Numbered from the stretch's first letter, positions 53,901 to 62,970 are shown. The stretch: DNA of 64,000 nt from a halophilic archaeon (GCA_003298465.1 QNGA01000004.1:248001-312000); one strand, 5' to 3'. The notes: generated by a model from the letters alone, not told the origin. A program made the numbers and translations.

Positions 53901-54017
53901 ACCCGACCCTTCGAAGCCGGGGGATACCAACTGTGCGGTTGGGGCCGGTACGACGCGAGCATTAACTTCGAAACCGAATGCCAGAATGCTTACTTTCGGT
54001 CGTTCACAATCAACGGC

Positions 54018-54548
54018 GTGGACAGCGTCGAACTCAGCACCGTCGTCTACGTACCGCCGGAGGAGGCTTACGAGTTCCTCCTCGACTTCCCCGGGTACGC
54101 CGACTACTCGAAGCACCTCACGCAGGTGACCCACCAGGGCGACGGCGGACCGGGCACCGAGTACGACATCCACCTCCAGTGGTGGAAGCTGACCTACACC
54201 GTCAGGTCGGAGGTGACCGAACTCGACCCGCCCAACCGCATCGACTGGAAGATAGTGAAGGACCTGCACGCGCACGGCCACTGGCGCGTCGAACCCGCGC
54301 CGGCGGAAGCGCCCGAAGACCGCGAGGCTGCGTCGCGGGTCTACCTGCACATCGAGTTCGACGCCGATTCGGCCGACGCCGGCATGCTCGACCTGCCGAT
54401 GTTCGTCTCGCTCGGCTGGGTCGTCGACAAGGTGCGGCCGCTCGTCCAGAAGGAGGCCGAGAAGGTCGTCGAGCGCATCGTCGCCGACCTCGAAGGCGAA
54501 CCGCGCGACGTGGACCTGGAGTTCCACGAGAAGCCCGACACGGTCTGA
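54018..54548 (+). CDS. SRPBCC (COQ10/RatA-like) lipid-binding family protein
   Basis: From a GTG at 54018 the gene encodes 176 residues that begin VDSVELSTVVYVPPEEAYEFL and show the DFPGYADYSKHLTQV turn of the coenzyme Q-binding START subfamily. A C-terminal amphipathic helix (EKVVERIVADLE) follows. No ATG lies in a sensible place in this frame, so the GTG is the probable start. A TTTCGGTCG-like region precedes it. It is likely to bind a quinone or lipid; it is divergent from the FAD protein. Confidence 0.78.
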   Translation: MDSVELSTVVYVPPEEAYEFLLDFPGYADYSKHLTQVTHQGDGGPGTEYDIHLQWWKLTYTVRSEVTELDPPNRIDWKIVKDLHAHGHWRVEPAPAEAPEDREAASRVYLHIEFDADSADAGMLDLPMFVSLGWVVDKVRPLVQKEAEKVVERIVADLEGEPRDVDLEFHEKPDTV

Positions 54549-54551
54549 GTT

Positions 54552-55409
54552 CTACTCCACCTGTACGACCAGCACGCCGCCGAGCACGAGCGCGCCACCG
54601 ACCACGGTCGCGAGCGTCACTGGCTCGGAGAGGACGGCAGCGCCGAGCAGCAGCGTCACCACCGGCTCGGTGGTGCTGACGACGCTCGCACGGCTCGCAC
54701 CGACCCTGGCGAGGCCGGCGAAGAACGTGAAGATAGGCAGCGCCGTGGCGACGACCGCGATGGCGACGACGATGCTCCACTCGTACGCCGTGGCCGGTAC
54801 CGCGAGCGCTCCGGTCGCGGAACCGTAGACGAAGTACGCCGCGGCGGCCGCCGGGAGGACGTGCGCCGTGAGCCGGTCCGCCGGGACGGCGTCCAGCGCC
54901 ACCCGGCTGACGGTGATGTACGTGGCGTAGACGACCGCGCCCGCCACCACGACGGCCACGCCGCGCGGGTCGGCACCCGCGGGGTCCGCACCCGTGACGA
55001 GCGCGACGCCCGAGAGCGCCAGCGCCAGCGCGGCGGCGGTCCGCCGGGTGACGCGCTCGTCCAGCGCGAACGCGGCCAAGACGACGACGAAGACCGGGTA
55101 CGTGTACAGGAGGATACCGACGAGTCCGGCGGTCATGAACGACAGTCCCCAGAAGTAGAGACCGCTCATCACCGCGTAGCCGAACGCGCCGAGGCCGAGG
55201 CCGACGAGCAGGTTCCGCCCGGAGAGGAGGTCGAGCCGCCCGCGAGCCGCTAACAGCCCCCAGACCAGTGCGGTGGCGAGCAGGAACCGGAACAGCAGGA
55301 CGGTCGGAATCGAGAGGCCGGCGGCGGCCGCGAGCTTGCCGAAAATCCCCAGCGTGCCGAATCCCGCGGCCGAGACGAGGACGAGCGCCACGCCGACCCG
55401 GTCGGTCAT
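54552..55409 (-). CDS. EamA/DMT family transporter
   Basis: The 285-residue protein has ten membrane helices in two EamA repeats, with the family phrases GFGTLGIFGKLAAAAGLS and SVVSTTEPVVTLLLGAAVL. It should export or import a small metabolite with a proton or by exchange. It is convergent with the START-family gene, with a three-base gap. The substrate is unknown. Confidence 0.9.
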   Translation of the reverse strand: MTDRVGVALVLVSAAGFGTLGIFGKLAAAAGLSIPTVLLFRFLLATALVWGLLAARGRLDLLSGRNLLVGLGLGAFGYAVMSGLYFWGLSFMTAGLVGILLYTYPVFVVVLAAFALDERVTRRTAAALALALSGVALVTGADPAGADPRGVAVVVAGAVVYATYITVSRVALDAVPADRLTAHVLPAAAAAYFVYGSATGALAVPATAYEWSIVVAIAVVATALPIFTFFAGLARVGASRASVVSTTEPVVTLLLGAAVLSEPVTLATVVGGALVLGGVLVVQVE

Positions 55410-55577
55410 AGGGGAGTCTCCGCCGCACTGCGTTTTAGGTCGTTCGACTGCGGAACGTAAGCCCTGCGGCTCGTAGCGAGTCGCGAACGGGGTCGCCGTA
55501 AAACGGGTCCGTCGAATCGATACCGGCGCCCGAGTCGGTCGCTGGCAAGTGGACGAGGCCCGTCGAAGCGGGTGGGT

Positions 55578-55748
55578 CTATCGGGGAACGTCGACCGTCA
55601 GGTCGCTGGCGATCCAGCCGTCGGTGTTCCCTTCCTCGGTCAACACGTTGCGTCCGGGTCGCGTCTCGTGCAGCGACAGCGCGGGCGTGTCGGTCTCGGC
55701 GTCCGCAGCGACTGTTACGTCGCTGTCTGTCTCCAGATCTGCGGCCAT
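55578..55748 (-). CDS. Small acidic protein of unknown function (56 residues)
   Basis: The gene encodes 56 residues, MAADLETDSDVTVAADAETD followed by a TPALSLHETRPG middle and ending LTVDVPR. Its composition is acidic and haloarchaeal, and its ATG has GTTTTAAT 28 bases upstream with a palindrome between them, which supports it as a real gene. It is too short for family assignment by eye. It lies between an EamA transporter and dpsA, on the opposite strand to dpsA. Confidence 0.6.
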   Translation of the reverse strand: MAADLETDSDVTVAADAETDTPALSLHETRPGRNVLTEEGNTDGWIASDLTVDVPR

Positions 55749-55756
55749 ACGAGGTT

Positions 55757-55780
55757 TTAGGCTGGCCTAATCATTAAAAC
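55757..55780 (-). promoter_or_regulatory. TATA box and DtxR-like palindrome before the 56-residue gene
   Basis: TTAGGC and GCCTAA (55757-55770, two-base centre TG) form a perfect palindrome between GTTTTAAT (55773-55780, minus strand) and the ATG at 55748. TTAGG...CCTAA half-sites are typical of DtxR/MntR-type metal regulators. The site would overlap the transcription start and repress the gene when metal is present. Confidence 0.5.
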
Positions 55781-55873
55781 GCTTCGGTCCCCGTCTCTCG
55801 GCGCCCGGTACTAGGGAGCGGCCGCGTATCCGAAGTAGCGCCGCTATCACGGCTGAATAGCCGTCCAGGAGGG

Positions 55874-55883
55874 AAATTATATA
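55874..55883 (+). promoter_or_regulatory. dpsA TATA box
   Basis: AAATTATATA lies 25-34 bases before the ATG at 55908, consistent with leaderless transcription of dpsA. Confidence 0.6.
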
Positions 55884-55907
55884 CCGTGGGACGAAGTAGC
55901 ATTGGGC

Positions 55908-56444
55908 ATGGGAGCACGACAGCAAGTTCGCCAGAAATCGGACACCGTCGAGGAGAACCCGCTTCGCCTCGACCAGGACAAGGCCGAGCAGATAATCGAC
56001 GCGCTGAACACCGACCTCGCCAACGCGTACGTCCTCTACCACCAGCTCCACAAGCACCACTGGAACGTCGAGGGCGCCGAACACCTCGGAATCCACGAGT
56101 TCCTCGAGGAGGCCTACGAGGACGTCGAGCACGCTGCCGACGAGGTCGCAGAACGCGTCCAGGCGCTCGGCGGCGTTCCCCACGCGAGCATGACCGCGCT
56201 GTCGAACGCCGCGACGGTCGAGAGCGAGGACGAAGACGTCTACGACATTCGAACCTCCTTCGAGAACGACGTCGAGATGTACGGTAGCATCATCGAGAGC
56301 TACCGCGAACACATCGAACTCGCGGAGAGCCTGGGCGACCACGCGACGGGAGAGATGCTCCGCCAGCAACTCGTCGAACTCGAGGAACACGTCCACGTCA
56401 TGGACCACTACCTCAAGGACGACACCCTCGTCGAGCACTCGTAG
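55908..56444 (+). CDS. dpsA: Dps-family ferritin (DpsA)
   Basis: The 178-residue protein has the Dps signature YHQLHKHHWNVEG (ferroxidase His residues at the dimer interface), an HEFLEEAYEDVEHAADEVAER helix and a C-terminal HVHVMDHYL. It should form a 12-subunit shell that oxidises and stores iron and limits oxidative damage. The start at 55908 gives a good N-terminus; an upstream in-frame TTG adds only two residues. It is divergent from the 56-residue gene with the metal-type palindrome. Confidence 0.94.
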   Translation: MGARQQVRQKSDTVEENPLRLDQDKAEQIIDALNTDLANAYVLYHQLHKHHWNVEGAEHLGIHEFLEEAYEDVEHAADEVAERVQALGGVPHASMTALSNAATVESEDEDVYDIRTSFENDVEMYGSIIESYREHIELAESLGDHATGEMLRQQLVELEEHVHVMDHYLKDDTLVEHS

Positions 56445-56566
56445 GTCCCCGTCGCCGACCGAGGAGCGCACGTCGGTCGAGTGGCGTCCCGGGCGAACGC
56501 GGCGGTCGCACCGCCACCCGGAGACGGGCGCTTACCGACGCGGGAGGAGGCGACTCCGCTCTCCCG

Positions 56567-57298
56567 TCACGGAATCCGGACGTCGTGGGCGAGCGTGCCG
56601 ACGCCCTCGACTTCGACCTCGACGCGGTCGCCGTCCGAGAGCGGGCCGACGCCGGCCGGGGTGCCCGTCAGCACGACGTCGCCGGGTTCGAGCGTGAGGT
56701 AGGTCGTTATCTCGGCGAGCAGTTCCGGTACGGAGAAGATGAACTCGTCGCGGGAGGACTCCTGGCGGAGGTCGCCGTTCACGCGGAGGCGGACCGCGGC
56801 GTCCGCCGGTACCTCGTCGGGCGTCGCCAGCACCGGACCGAGGGGGCAGGAGTTGTCGAACGCCTTGCCGCGCACCCAGTTCTGCTCGCGGTCCTGGTCG
56901 TCGCGGTTCGAGAGGTCGTCCGCGCACGTGAACCCGGCGACGGCGTCCATCGCGTCCTCGGGGGTGAGGTTCCGACACTGCTCGCCGACGACGACCGCCA
57001 GTTCCGCCTCGTGGTCGATGCGGTCCTTGCCGGCCGGGAGGGTGACGGTGTCGCCGTGCGCGGAGACCGCGTTCGGCGGTTTGAGGAAGAGGAGGGGACG
57101 CTCCGGCAGGTCCTTGTCGCGCTCGGCCGCGTGGTCGGCGTAGTTCAGGCCGACGCAGACTATCTTGGTGGGGTCGGCGGGTGCGAGCACGTCGACGTCG
57201 TCGGGGTCGTACGTCTCGCCGCCGAACGCGATGCCGGCGTCGGTCCACTCGCCGTTCCGGACGGAGCCTGCGGGGTCGCGGAATCGAACTCGTCGCAT
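56567..57298 (-). CDS. Fumarylacetoacetate hydrolase family protein
   Basis: The 243-residue protein has the FAH catalytic pattern: ICVGLNYADHAAE, DHEAELAVVVGEQCRN with the acidic metal ligands, and DVVLTGTPAGVGPL near the C-terminus. Members hydrolyse or decarboxylate oxo-acids in aromatic and amino-acid degradation. It is probably cytoplasmic and metal-dependent. No aromatic degradation genes are adjacent, so the substrate is open. Its ATG has CTATTAGAC about 30 bases upstream. Confidence 0.9.
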   Translation of the reverse strand: MRRVRFRDPAGSVRNGEWTDAGIAFGGETYDPDDVDVLAPADPTKIVCVGLNYADHAAERDKDLPERPLLFLKPPNAVSAHGDTVTLPAGKDRIDHEAELAVVVGEQCRNLTPEDAMDAVAGFTCADDLSNRDDQDREQNWVRGKAFDNSCPLGPVLATPDEVPADAAVRLRVNGDLRQESSRDEFIFSVPELLAEITTYLTLEPGDVVLTGTPAGVGPLSDGDRVEVEVEGVGTLAHDVRIP

Positions 57299-57410
57299 AC
57301 GGTGTGGTCTCGTCCCCCGAGTCTAATAGCGTTCGGTCCCGGCGAACCCTCGCCGGCGACCCGAGGCCGCCATCCTTTATGGCTCTCTGCGAAGAAGTGA
57401 AACCGTACCC

Positions 57411-58148
57411 ATGGAACTCACCTGGCACGGACACTCGACGTGGCACGTCACCGTCGGCGACACCGACCTGCTCGTCGACCCGTTCTTCGACAACCCCAAG
57501 ACGTCTCTCGAACCGTCGGACGTCGACGACCCGGACTACCTCCTCCTGACGCACGCACACGCCGACCACATCGGCGACGCCGGGGAGTTCGGCGACGCCA
57601 CAGTCGTCGCGACGCCTGAACTCGCGGGGTACGTCGAGGACGAACTCGGACTCGACGAGGCCATCGCCGGCATGGGCATGAACATCGGCGGTACCGTCGA
57701 GTGCGGCGACGCCTACGTCACGATGCATCGCTCGGACCACACGAACGGTGCCCAGACGAGCTACGAGTACGACGTCGGGATGCCGGTCGGGTTCGTCGTC
57801 AGCGACACGAAGCCGACGCAGGTCAGCGACGAGGAGAGCGAGACGTTCTACCACGCGGGCGACACCGCGCTGATGACCGAGATGCGCGAGGTCATCGGGC
57901 CGTACCTCGAACCGGACGCCGTCGCGGTCCCCATCGGCGACCACTTCACGATGGGGCCGTCCCAGGCCGCCATCGCCGTCGACTGGCTTGACGCCGACGT
58001 CGCCTTCCCGATGCACTACGACACCTTCCCGCCCATCGAACAGGACCCGGCGGACTTCGAGCGCGAGGTCGAGGCCACCGGCAGCGACGCGGAGGTCCAC
58101 GCGCTCGACGGCGACGAGACGTTCGACCTGACCGAGACGCTGTCCTGA
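57411..58148 (+). CDS. MBL-fold metal-dependent hydrolase (UPF0173-like)
   Basis: The 245-residue protein begins [20 protein letters not shown] and has the [10 protein letters not shown] metal motif, [10 protein letters not shown] and [14 protein letters not shown], the set seen in UPF0173/UlaG-like metallo-beta-lactamase-fold enzymes. It should use a di-metal centre to hydrolyse a phosphoester or lactone; the substrate is not known. A TATA-like TCCTTTATGG lies about 33 bases upstream. Confidence 0.92.
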   Translation: MELTWHGHSTWHVTVGDTDLLVDPFFDNPKTSLEPSDVDDPDYLLLTHAHADHIGDAGEFGDATVVATPELAGYVEDELGLDEAIAGMGMNIGGTVECGDAYVTMHRSDHTNGAQTSYEYDVGMPVGFVVSDTKPTQVSDEESETFYHAGDTALMTEMREVIGPYLEPDAVAVPIGDHFTMGPSQAAIAVDWLDADVAFPMHYDTFPPIEQDPADFEREVEATGSDAEVHALDGDETFDLTETLS

Positions 58149-58314
58149 CCACCCGGGCGGCGCTGGGACGACCCTCTTTTCGAAAACGACGCTGCGCAGT
58201 TCGCTCGGCAGGGATACGGAGCAGTTCGCTGGCCGTCGTGCAATCGCTACGAGAGTTCACGTTCGGGGTCGGTCGTCGCTCGCAGGCAGCGGAGAACGGG
58301 ACTGCGGCAACGGG

Positions 58315-59280
58315 TTAACTGTGAATACCCATCGCCTCTATCTGTTCCTGGTAGCGGTTGCGGATGGTGACCTCGGTGACCTGGGCGACGTCGGCGACCT
58401 CGCGCTGGGTCTTCTTCTCGTTGCAGAGCAGCGACGCGGCGTAGATGGCGGCCGCGGCGTACCCCGTCGGCGACTTGCCCGACAGCAGCCCTTCCTCGGC
58501 GGTCGTCTCGATGATGTCGTTCGCCTTCGACTGGACCTCCTCGCTGAGTTCGAGTTCAGAACAGAACCGCGGGACGTACTTCTTCGGATCGACCGGCTTC
58601 ATCTCGAGGCCGAGTTCCTGGGAGATGTAGCGATACGTGCGACCGATCTCTTTCCGTTCGACGCGCGAAACTTCCGAAATCTCCTCCAGACTTCGCGGAA
58701 TGCCCTCCTTTCGGCAGGCGGCGTAGAGAGCGCTCGTGGCGACGCCCTCGATGGAGCGGCCGCGGATGAGGTCCTCTTTCAGTGCGCGTCGATAGATGAC
58801 GGAGGCGACCTCGCGTACGGACCGGGGGACGCCCAGCGCGGAGGCCATCCGGTCGATCTCGCTGAGCGCGAACTGGAGGTTGCGCTCGCCGGCGTCCTTG
58901 GTCCGGATGCGCTCCTGCCACTTGCGCAGTCGGTGCATCTGACTTCGTTTCTTCGAGGAGATAGAGCGACCGTAGGCGTCCTTGTCCTTCCAGTCGATGG
59001 TGGTCGTCAGCCCCTTGTCGTGCATCGTCTGGGTCGTCGGCGCGCCGACCCGGGACTTCTGCTGGCGTTCCTGGTGGTTGAACGCCCGCCACTCCGGACC
59101 GGGGTCGATCTGTTCCTCCTCCACCACGAGACCGCAGTCGTCACAGACTAGCTCCGCGCGATCAGAACTCTTGACCAGATTGTCGGAATTGCACTCCGGA
59201 CAAGCCCGCTCTCCCTCTTTTTCGTCCGCCGTTTGATCCCCTTCGAGTTGGCGCTCCCGCTGACGAGTGGACCGTGTCAT
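58315..59280 (-). CDS. tfb: Transcription initiation factor IIB (TFB)
   Basis: The 321-residue protein has an N-terminal zinc ribbon (C27-x2-C30 and CDDC), a B-finger ([20 protein letters not shown]), and two cyclin-like repeats (about residues 120-210 and 215-310), the second with the BRE-reading helix-turn-helix [20 protein letters not shown]. It recruits RNA polymerase to TBP-bound promoters. The start at 59280 is chosen over an upstream in-frame codon because GTTTAAGTG lies about 32 bases before it. Haloarchaea carry several TFBs; which one this is cannot be told. Confidence 0.96.
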   Translation of the reverse strand: MTRSTRQRERQLEGDQTADEKEGERACPECNSDNLVKSSDRAELVCDDCGLVVEEEQIDPGPEWRAFNHQERQQKSRVGAPTTQTMHDKGLTTTIDWKDKDAYGRSISSKKRSQMHRLRKWQERIRTKDAGERNLQFALSEIDRMASALGVPRSVREVASVIYRRALKEDLIRGRSIEGVATSALYAACRKEGIPRSLEEISEVSRVERKEIGRTYRYISQELGLEMKPVDPKKYVPRFCSELELSEEVQSKANDIIETTAEEGLLSGKSPTGYAAAAIYAASLLCNEKKTQREVADVAQVTEVTIRNRYQEQIEAMGIHS

Positions 59281-59419
59281 CGCACTTTTATAGTAGTAGC
59301 TCCTACGCACTTAAACCCTTGGTCACAACGGTTTTATAACTGGCGATACTGCGCGCCGTTAACACGTCCGGGGGCTGCCATCGGAAAGCGTATACTCCAT
59401 CGTGGCCGAAATCCGAGGG

Positions 59420-60013
59420 ATGCCTGTCATCGAATGCGACGTCGACGAGGCCCGCGAGGCGCTCGCCAGCGCCGGGGCGGAGCTGTCGGAGGGGAAGACG
59501 GACCACGAGCGCTGGCGTGCCGAGCGCGGCGACGCGGTCGCGGTCGCCTACGACGACAAGGTCGTGATACAGGGCAGTTCGCCGCAGGACATCGAGGCCG
59601 TCCTGCGGGACGCGGGCGGTCGCGCGTACGTCTACTTCGACGGCGCGAGCCGCGGCAACCCCGGTCCGGCCGCCATCGGGTGGGTCATCGTCACCAGCGA
59701 CGGCATCGCCGCCGACGGGGGAGAGCGCATCGGCCGCGCCACCAACAACCAGGCGGAGTACGCGGCGCTCGTCAGGGCGCTCGAAGCCGCCAGCGACTAC
59801 GGGTTCGACGAGGTGGAGGTGAAAGGCGACTCGCAGCTCATCGTCAAGCAAGTTACCGGCGCGTGGGACACCAACGACCCGGAACTGCGCGAACGCCGCG
59901 TCAGGGTCCGGGAGCTGCTCGAGCGCTTCGACGACTGGTCGCTCGACCACGTACCGCGGGAGGTAAACGAACGCGCCGACGAACTGGCGAACGAGGCACT
60001 GGACGATGGCTGA
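59420..60013 (+). CDS. rnhA: Ribonuclease HI, archaeal type
   Basis: The 197-residue protein has a novel N-terminal stretch of about 70 residues, then the RNase H core: YFDGASRGNPGPAAIGWV, NNQAEYAALVRALEAA, KGDSQLIVKQVTG and NERADELANEA, giving the catalytic Asp-Glu-Asp-Asp set. It cuts RNA in RNA-DNA hybrids. The ATG at 59420 has a GCGTATACTCC TATA box about 28 bases upstream, while a GTG at 59402 would sit too close to it. It overlaps the next gene by eight bases. Confidence 0.94.
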   Translation: MPVIECDVDEAREALASAGAELSEGKTDHERWRAERGDAVAVAYDDKVVIQGSSPQDIEAVLRDAGGRAYVYFDGASRGNPGPAAIGWVIVTSDGIAADGGERIGRATNNQAEYAALVRALEAASDYGFDEVEVKGDSQLIVKQVTGAWDTNDPELRERRVRVRELLERFDDWSLDHVPREVNERADELANEALDDG

Positions 60014-60554
60014 CCTGCCAGACGACGCCGTCGAGCGGGCGGAACGACTCACCAGACTCGCCCGTGAGGCGGTCGACGACGACGAACGGGAGGAGTATCG
60101 GAACGAGCGCGACTCGCTGCTGGCCGAATACGAATTCTCCGCACGCGTGCGTAGCGAAGACAAGCGGGACGTGCTCGTGCTCCACCCCGACGAGTGGACC
60201 AAGGACGGGACGGTCCGCGTCGAACGCATCGAGGACACCGACCGCGCGGCAGAGATTCCTCTCGACGGTCCCGGCGACCCGGAGGACTGGGACGAGGTCG
60301 ACGAGCACAACCGCGCCGTTGCGACGGCGGTCCGGGAGGAACACGGCGACGTCCACGGCGCGAACGCGGTAGCGTTCGCCGACTTCATGAGCAACCACTA
60401 CGCGCGCCCGGTCGAATCGGCGACCGACGCCGAGGTCGAGGAGTTCCTCTCGGAGTACTTCCCGCGCAACGCGTGGCCGACGGGGCGACAGAAAGAAGTC
60501 GTCGAAGAGTCGGTGGAACTGGTGTTCGAACGAGCTAGTTCTGGCTCTCGATGA
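60006..60554 (+). CDS. rnhA operon protein of unknown function
   Basis: The 182-residue, very acidic, helical protein (MADLPDDAVERAERLTRLAR...) overlaps rnhA by eight bases, so the two are coupled. Haloarchaeal genomes keep this pair together and annotate it as the rnhA operon protein. No domain of known function is visible. Its last 20 bases overlap the 3' end of the convergent PadR gene. Confidence 0.82.
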   Translation: MADLPDDAVERAERLTRLAREAVDDDEREEYRNERDSLLAEYEFSARVRSEDKRDVLVLHPDEWTKDGTVRVERIEDTDRAAEIPLDGPGDPEDWDEVDEHNRAVATAVREEHGDVHGANAVAFADFMSNHYARPVESATDAEVEEFLSEYFPRNAWPTGRQKEVVEESVELVFERASSGSR

Positions 60555-60891
60555 GCGACCGAACCTTCTCGGCCCGCTCCTCACTGGTGACGAACTTCGA
60601 GAGCGACCAGGCGATCTGGTCCTTGACGGCTTCGAGGCCTTTCTCGGTGAGAGCGTACTCGTTGGTGCGCTTGTCGAGTTCGCTCTTCCCGACGAGGTCT
60701 CGCTCGACGAGCGTGTCCAGGTTCGGGTACAGACGACCGTGGTTCACTTCCTCCCCGTAGTAGTCTTCGAGTTCGCGCTTGATGGCGAGTCCGTACATGG
60801 ACTCCTCGGTGAGCACCATCAGGATGTTCCGCTGGAACGCGGTGAGGTCGCGCGCAGTACTGCTCTCGCTCAGTGTTTGTGCCTCTGACAT
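60535..60891 (-). CDS. PadR family transcriptional regulator
   Basis: The 118-residue protein is a winged helix-turn-helix of the PadR type: FQRNILMVLTEESMYGLAIK, then EVNHGRLYPNLDTLVERDLV and KRTNEYALTEKGLEA. It lacks the long C-terminal coiled-coil of class I PadR, so it is the short class. It has an A+T-rich inverted repeat at its promoter, which suggests autoregulation. The target genes are unknown. Confidence 0.92.
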   Translation of the reverse strand: MSEAQTLSESSTARDLTAFQRNILMVLTEESMYGLAIKRELEDYYGEEVNHGRLYPNLDTLVERDLVGKSELDKRTNEYALTEKGLEAVKDQIAWSLSKFVTSEERAEKVRSLIESQN

Positions 60892-60907
60892 TGGCTTTGA
60901 CAGAACG

Positions 60908-60928
60908 AAATATGTAACCGAGATATTT
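60908..60928 (-). promoter_or_regulatory. A+T-rich inverted repeat at the PadR promoter
   Basis: AAATAT (60908-60913) and ATATTT (60923-60928) form an inverted repeat with a 9-base spacer, about 17-37 bases before the PadR start and overlapping the TATA-like element. It is a candidate autoregulatory operator. Confidence 0.4.
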
Positions 60929-61092
60929 AACCCTTCTCAAGTTTCTTGGCGTTTCCGGCCGCGGTAACCCGTTTTTCGTTTCGAAACCCGCCCGAGAGCG
61001 GAGAGACGACGCCGCGCGGGGAGGGTGTCGGCGGAGCTTTGAGTCGATGCCGAAAGGACTTTTTGGTCTTCCCGTCGATTCCCGACTGACCC

Positions 61093-61626
61093 ATGACGAA
61101 CCTCTGGGAAGACCTCGAGACGGGCCCGAATCCGCCCGAAGAAATCTACGCCGTCGTCGAATGTCTCAAAGGCGAGCGCAACAAGTACGAGTACGACAAG
61201 GACATCCCCGGCGTGATGCTGGACCGCGTCCTCCACAGCAACGTCCACTACCCCTCCGACTACGGCTTCATCCCGCAGTCGTACTACGACGACGAGGACC
61301 CCTTCGACGTGCTCGTCCTCGTCAAGGACCAGACGTTCCCCGGTTGCGTCATCGAGGCCCGTCCGGTCGCGATGATGAAGATGGACGACGACGGCGAGCA
61401 GGACGACAAGGTCATCGCCGTCCCCATCGAGGACCCCCGCTACGACCACGTCGAGGACGTCGACGACCTCACCGACCAGAAGAAAGCCGAGATCGAGGAG
61501 TTCTTCGAGACGTACAAGAACCTCGAAGCGGGCAAGGAAGTCGAGACCCTCGGCTGGGAGGACAAGGCGGCCGCGGAGGACGCCGTCGAACACGCCATGG
61601 ACCTCTACGAGGAGCACTTCGGCTGA
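61093..61626 (+). CDS. ppa: Inorganic pyrophosphatase (family I)
   Basis: The 177-residue protein has the family I active-site stretch VHYPSDYGFIPQSYYDDEDP with DPFDVLVL, the Asp/Glu metal set. It hydrolyses pyrophosphate and pulls nucleotide and lipid synthesis forward. A TATA-like GGACTTTTTGG lies about 30 bases before the ATG, giving a leaderless transcript. Confidence 0.96.
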   Translation: MTNLWEDLETGPNPPEEIYAVVECLKGERNKYEYDKDIPGVMLDRVLHSNVHYPSDYGFIPQSYYDDEDPFDVLVLVKDQTFPGCVIEARPVAMMKMDDDGEQDDKVIAVPIEDPRYDHVEDVDDLTDQKKAEIEEFFETYKNLEAGKEVETLGWEDKAAAEDAVEHAMDLYEEHFG

Positions 61627-61772
61627 ACGCCGACCGCTTTCGAACTCTCCCGCTTTCTTCGACCGTTCGTCGCGCCGTCCCCCGACCAGCGCCCGGACGC
61701 GCCCGCATCTAGTGACACTCTACGTATCTGTCCCGGAAAGTATTTATCTCGTGGCAGAGGTACGCGACATCA

Positions 61773-62885
61773 ATGGCCGCAGGATTCCCCGTCGAAAGCA
61801 CCGCGACGATCGCTCTCACCGCACTCGTCCTCCTGCTCTCCGGCGGCATCGTCCTGTACGCCGTACAGTCACAGGAAGCTGATACGACGACCGAGGAGTC
61901 GTCCGTCGACTCGCTGCGGAACACGGTCGCCGGACAGAACCGCGTCGCCCTCGTCGTCCCCGAAGGGGCGAGCATCGACGCGCTCGCGGCCGCCGTCGGC
62001 CTACAGGCGCTCTGCAAGGAGTGGGGCGTCGCCGCCCGCGTCCTCGCGGAGGGGGACGTGACCGAGGAGGACGGTAAGGCGTTCTGCAACATCTTCGACG
62101 TCGACCTCACGGTGCTGGAGGACGGCACTGAGAGCAGCGACTGCGACGCCGCCATCGCCATCGGCGGCGGCGGCGCGGTCCCCCGTCTCTCGAACAACCC
62201 GCCGGTGGTCGCGGTCGTCCGGCACCGACCGACCGCGGAGGAGAACATCCTCACCGTCACGCGCACCGACGACGGGGCCACCTCGACGACGGTGACGGAA
62301 CTGGTCCGGGAGGCCGGCCTGGTCCCCGACCAGCGCGTGGCGACCGCACTCCTGTACGGCATCCGCGCCGGAACCCGGGAGTTCCGTCGCGCGAACGGTC
62401 GCAACGACTACGACGCCGCCGGCTTCCTCCACACGTACGCCGACCTCGGCCGCATCGAGGACCTGCGCTCGCCGGGCGTCAGCGGCGACACCTTCGACGT
62501 GCTCGGCGACGCCATCGCCAACCGCGAGCGCCGCGCGAGTTTCGCCGTGACGAACGTCGGCCCGGTCCCGTCCGTCAGCGCGCTGGAGGAGGCGTCGGAC
62601 TCGCTGCTTCGCCTGGAGGGCGTCTCGACCGCGGCCGTGTTCGGTCTCCACGAGGAGACCATCGTCGTCTCCTGTCGCGCAGAGGACGTCCGGACGAGCG
62701 CGGTGGACATCCTGACGGCGGCGTTCGACGCCAGCGAGACGACCGGCGGGAACGCCGACGCCGCGACCGCCCGGGTCCCGCTGGGCATCTTCGCCCGTGT
62801 CGAGGGCGAACACGAGGAGACGCTCGACTCGCTCATCGACGCCAGCACGCGGAAGGCGCTGTTCTCTGCGTTCGAGCAGTCCTGA
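61773..62885 (+). CDS. Membrane-anchored DHH-fold protein lacking metal-binding motifs
   Basis: The 370-residue protein has one N-terminal membrane helix (about residues 9-28) and a DHH/DHHA1-like body. Motif I reads VPEGASIDALAAAV instead of a DxD, motif II is AIAIGGGG, and the DHH motif is replaced by RHRP (VVAVVRHRPTAEENI). The following ATALLYGIRAGTREFRRA is typical of the family. It is therefore probably catalytically inactive, or uses another chemistry. It precedes the phosphodiesterase-type gene by 85 bases. Confidence 0.8.
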   Translation: MAAGFPVESTATIALTALVLLLSGGIVLYAVQSQEADTTTEESSVDSLRNTVAGQNRVALVVPEGASIDALAAAVGLQALCKEWGVAARVLAEGDVTEEDGKAFCNIFDVDLTVLEDGTESSDCDAAIAIGGGGAVPRLSNNPPVVAVVRHRPTAEENILTVTRTDDGATSTTVTELVREAGLVPDQRVATALLYGIRAGTREFRRANGRNDYDAAGFLHTYADLGRIEDLRSPGVSGDTFDVLGDAIANRERRASFAVTNVGPVPSVSALEEASDSLLRLEGVSTAAVFGLHEETIVVSCRAEDVRTSAVDILTAAFDASETTGGNADAATARVPLGIFARVEGEHEETLDSLIDASTRKALFSAFEQS

Positions 62886-62970
62886 CCGCTCTCCCGCGTC
62901 CCGTCTGCCGGTTCGAGGGTTGGTAGCACGGAAAAGAAACTACTTGTGTCCGCCCGTGATAGGGCCGCGT

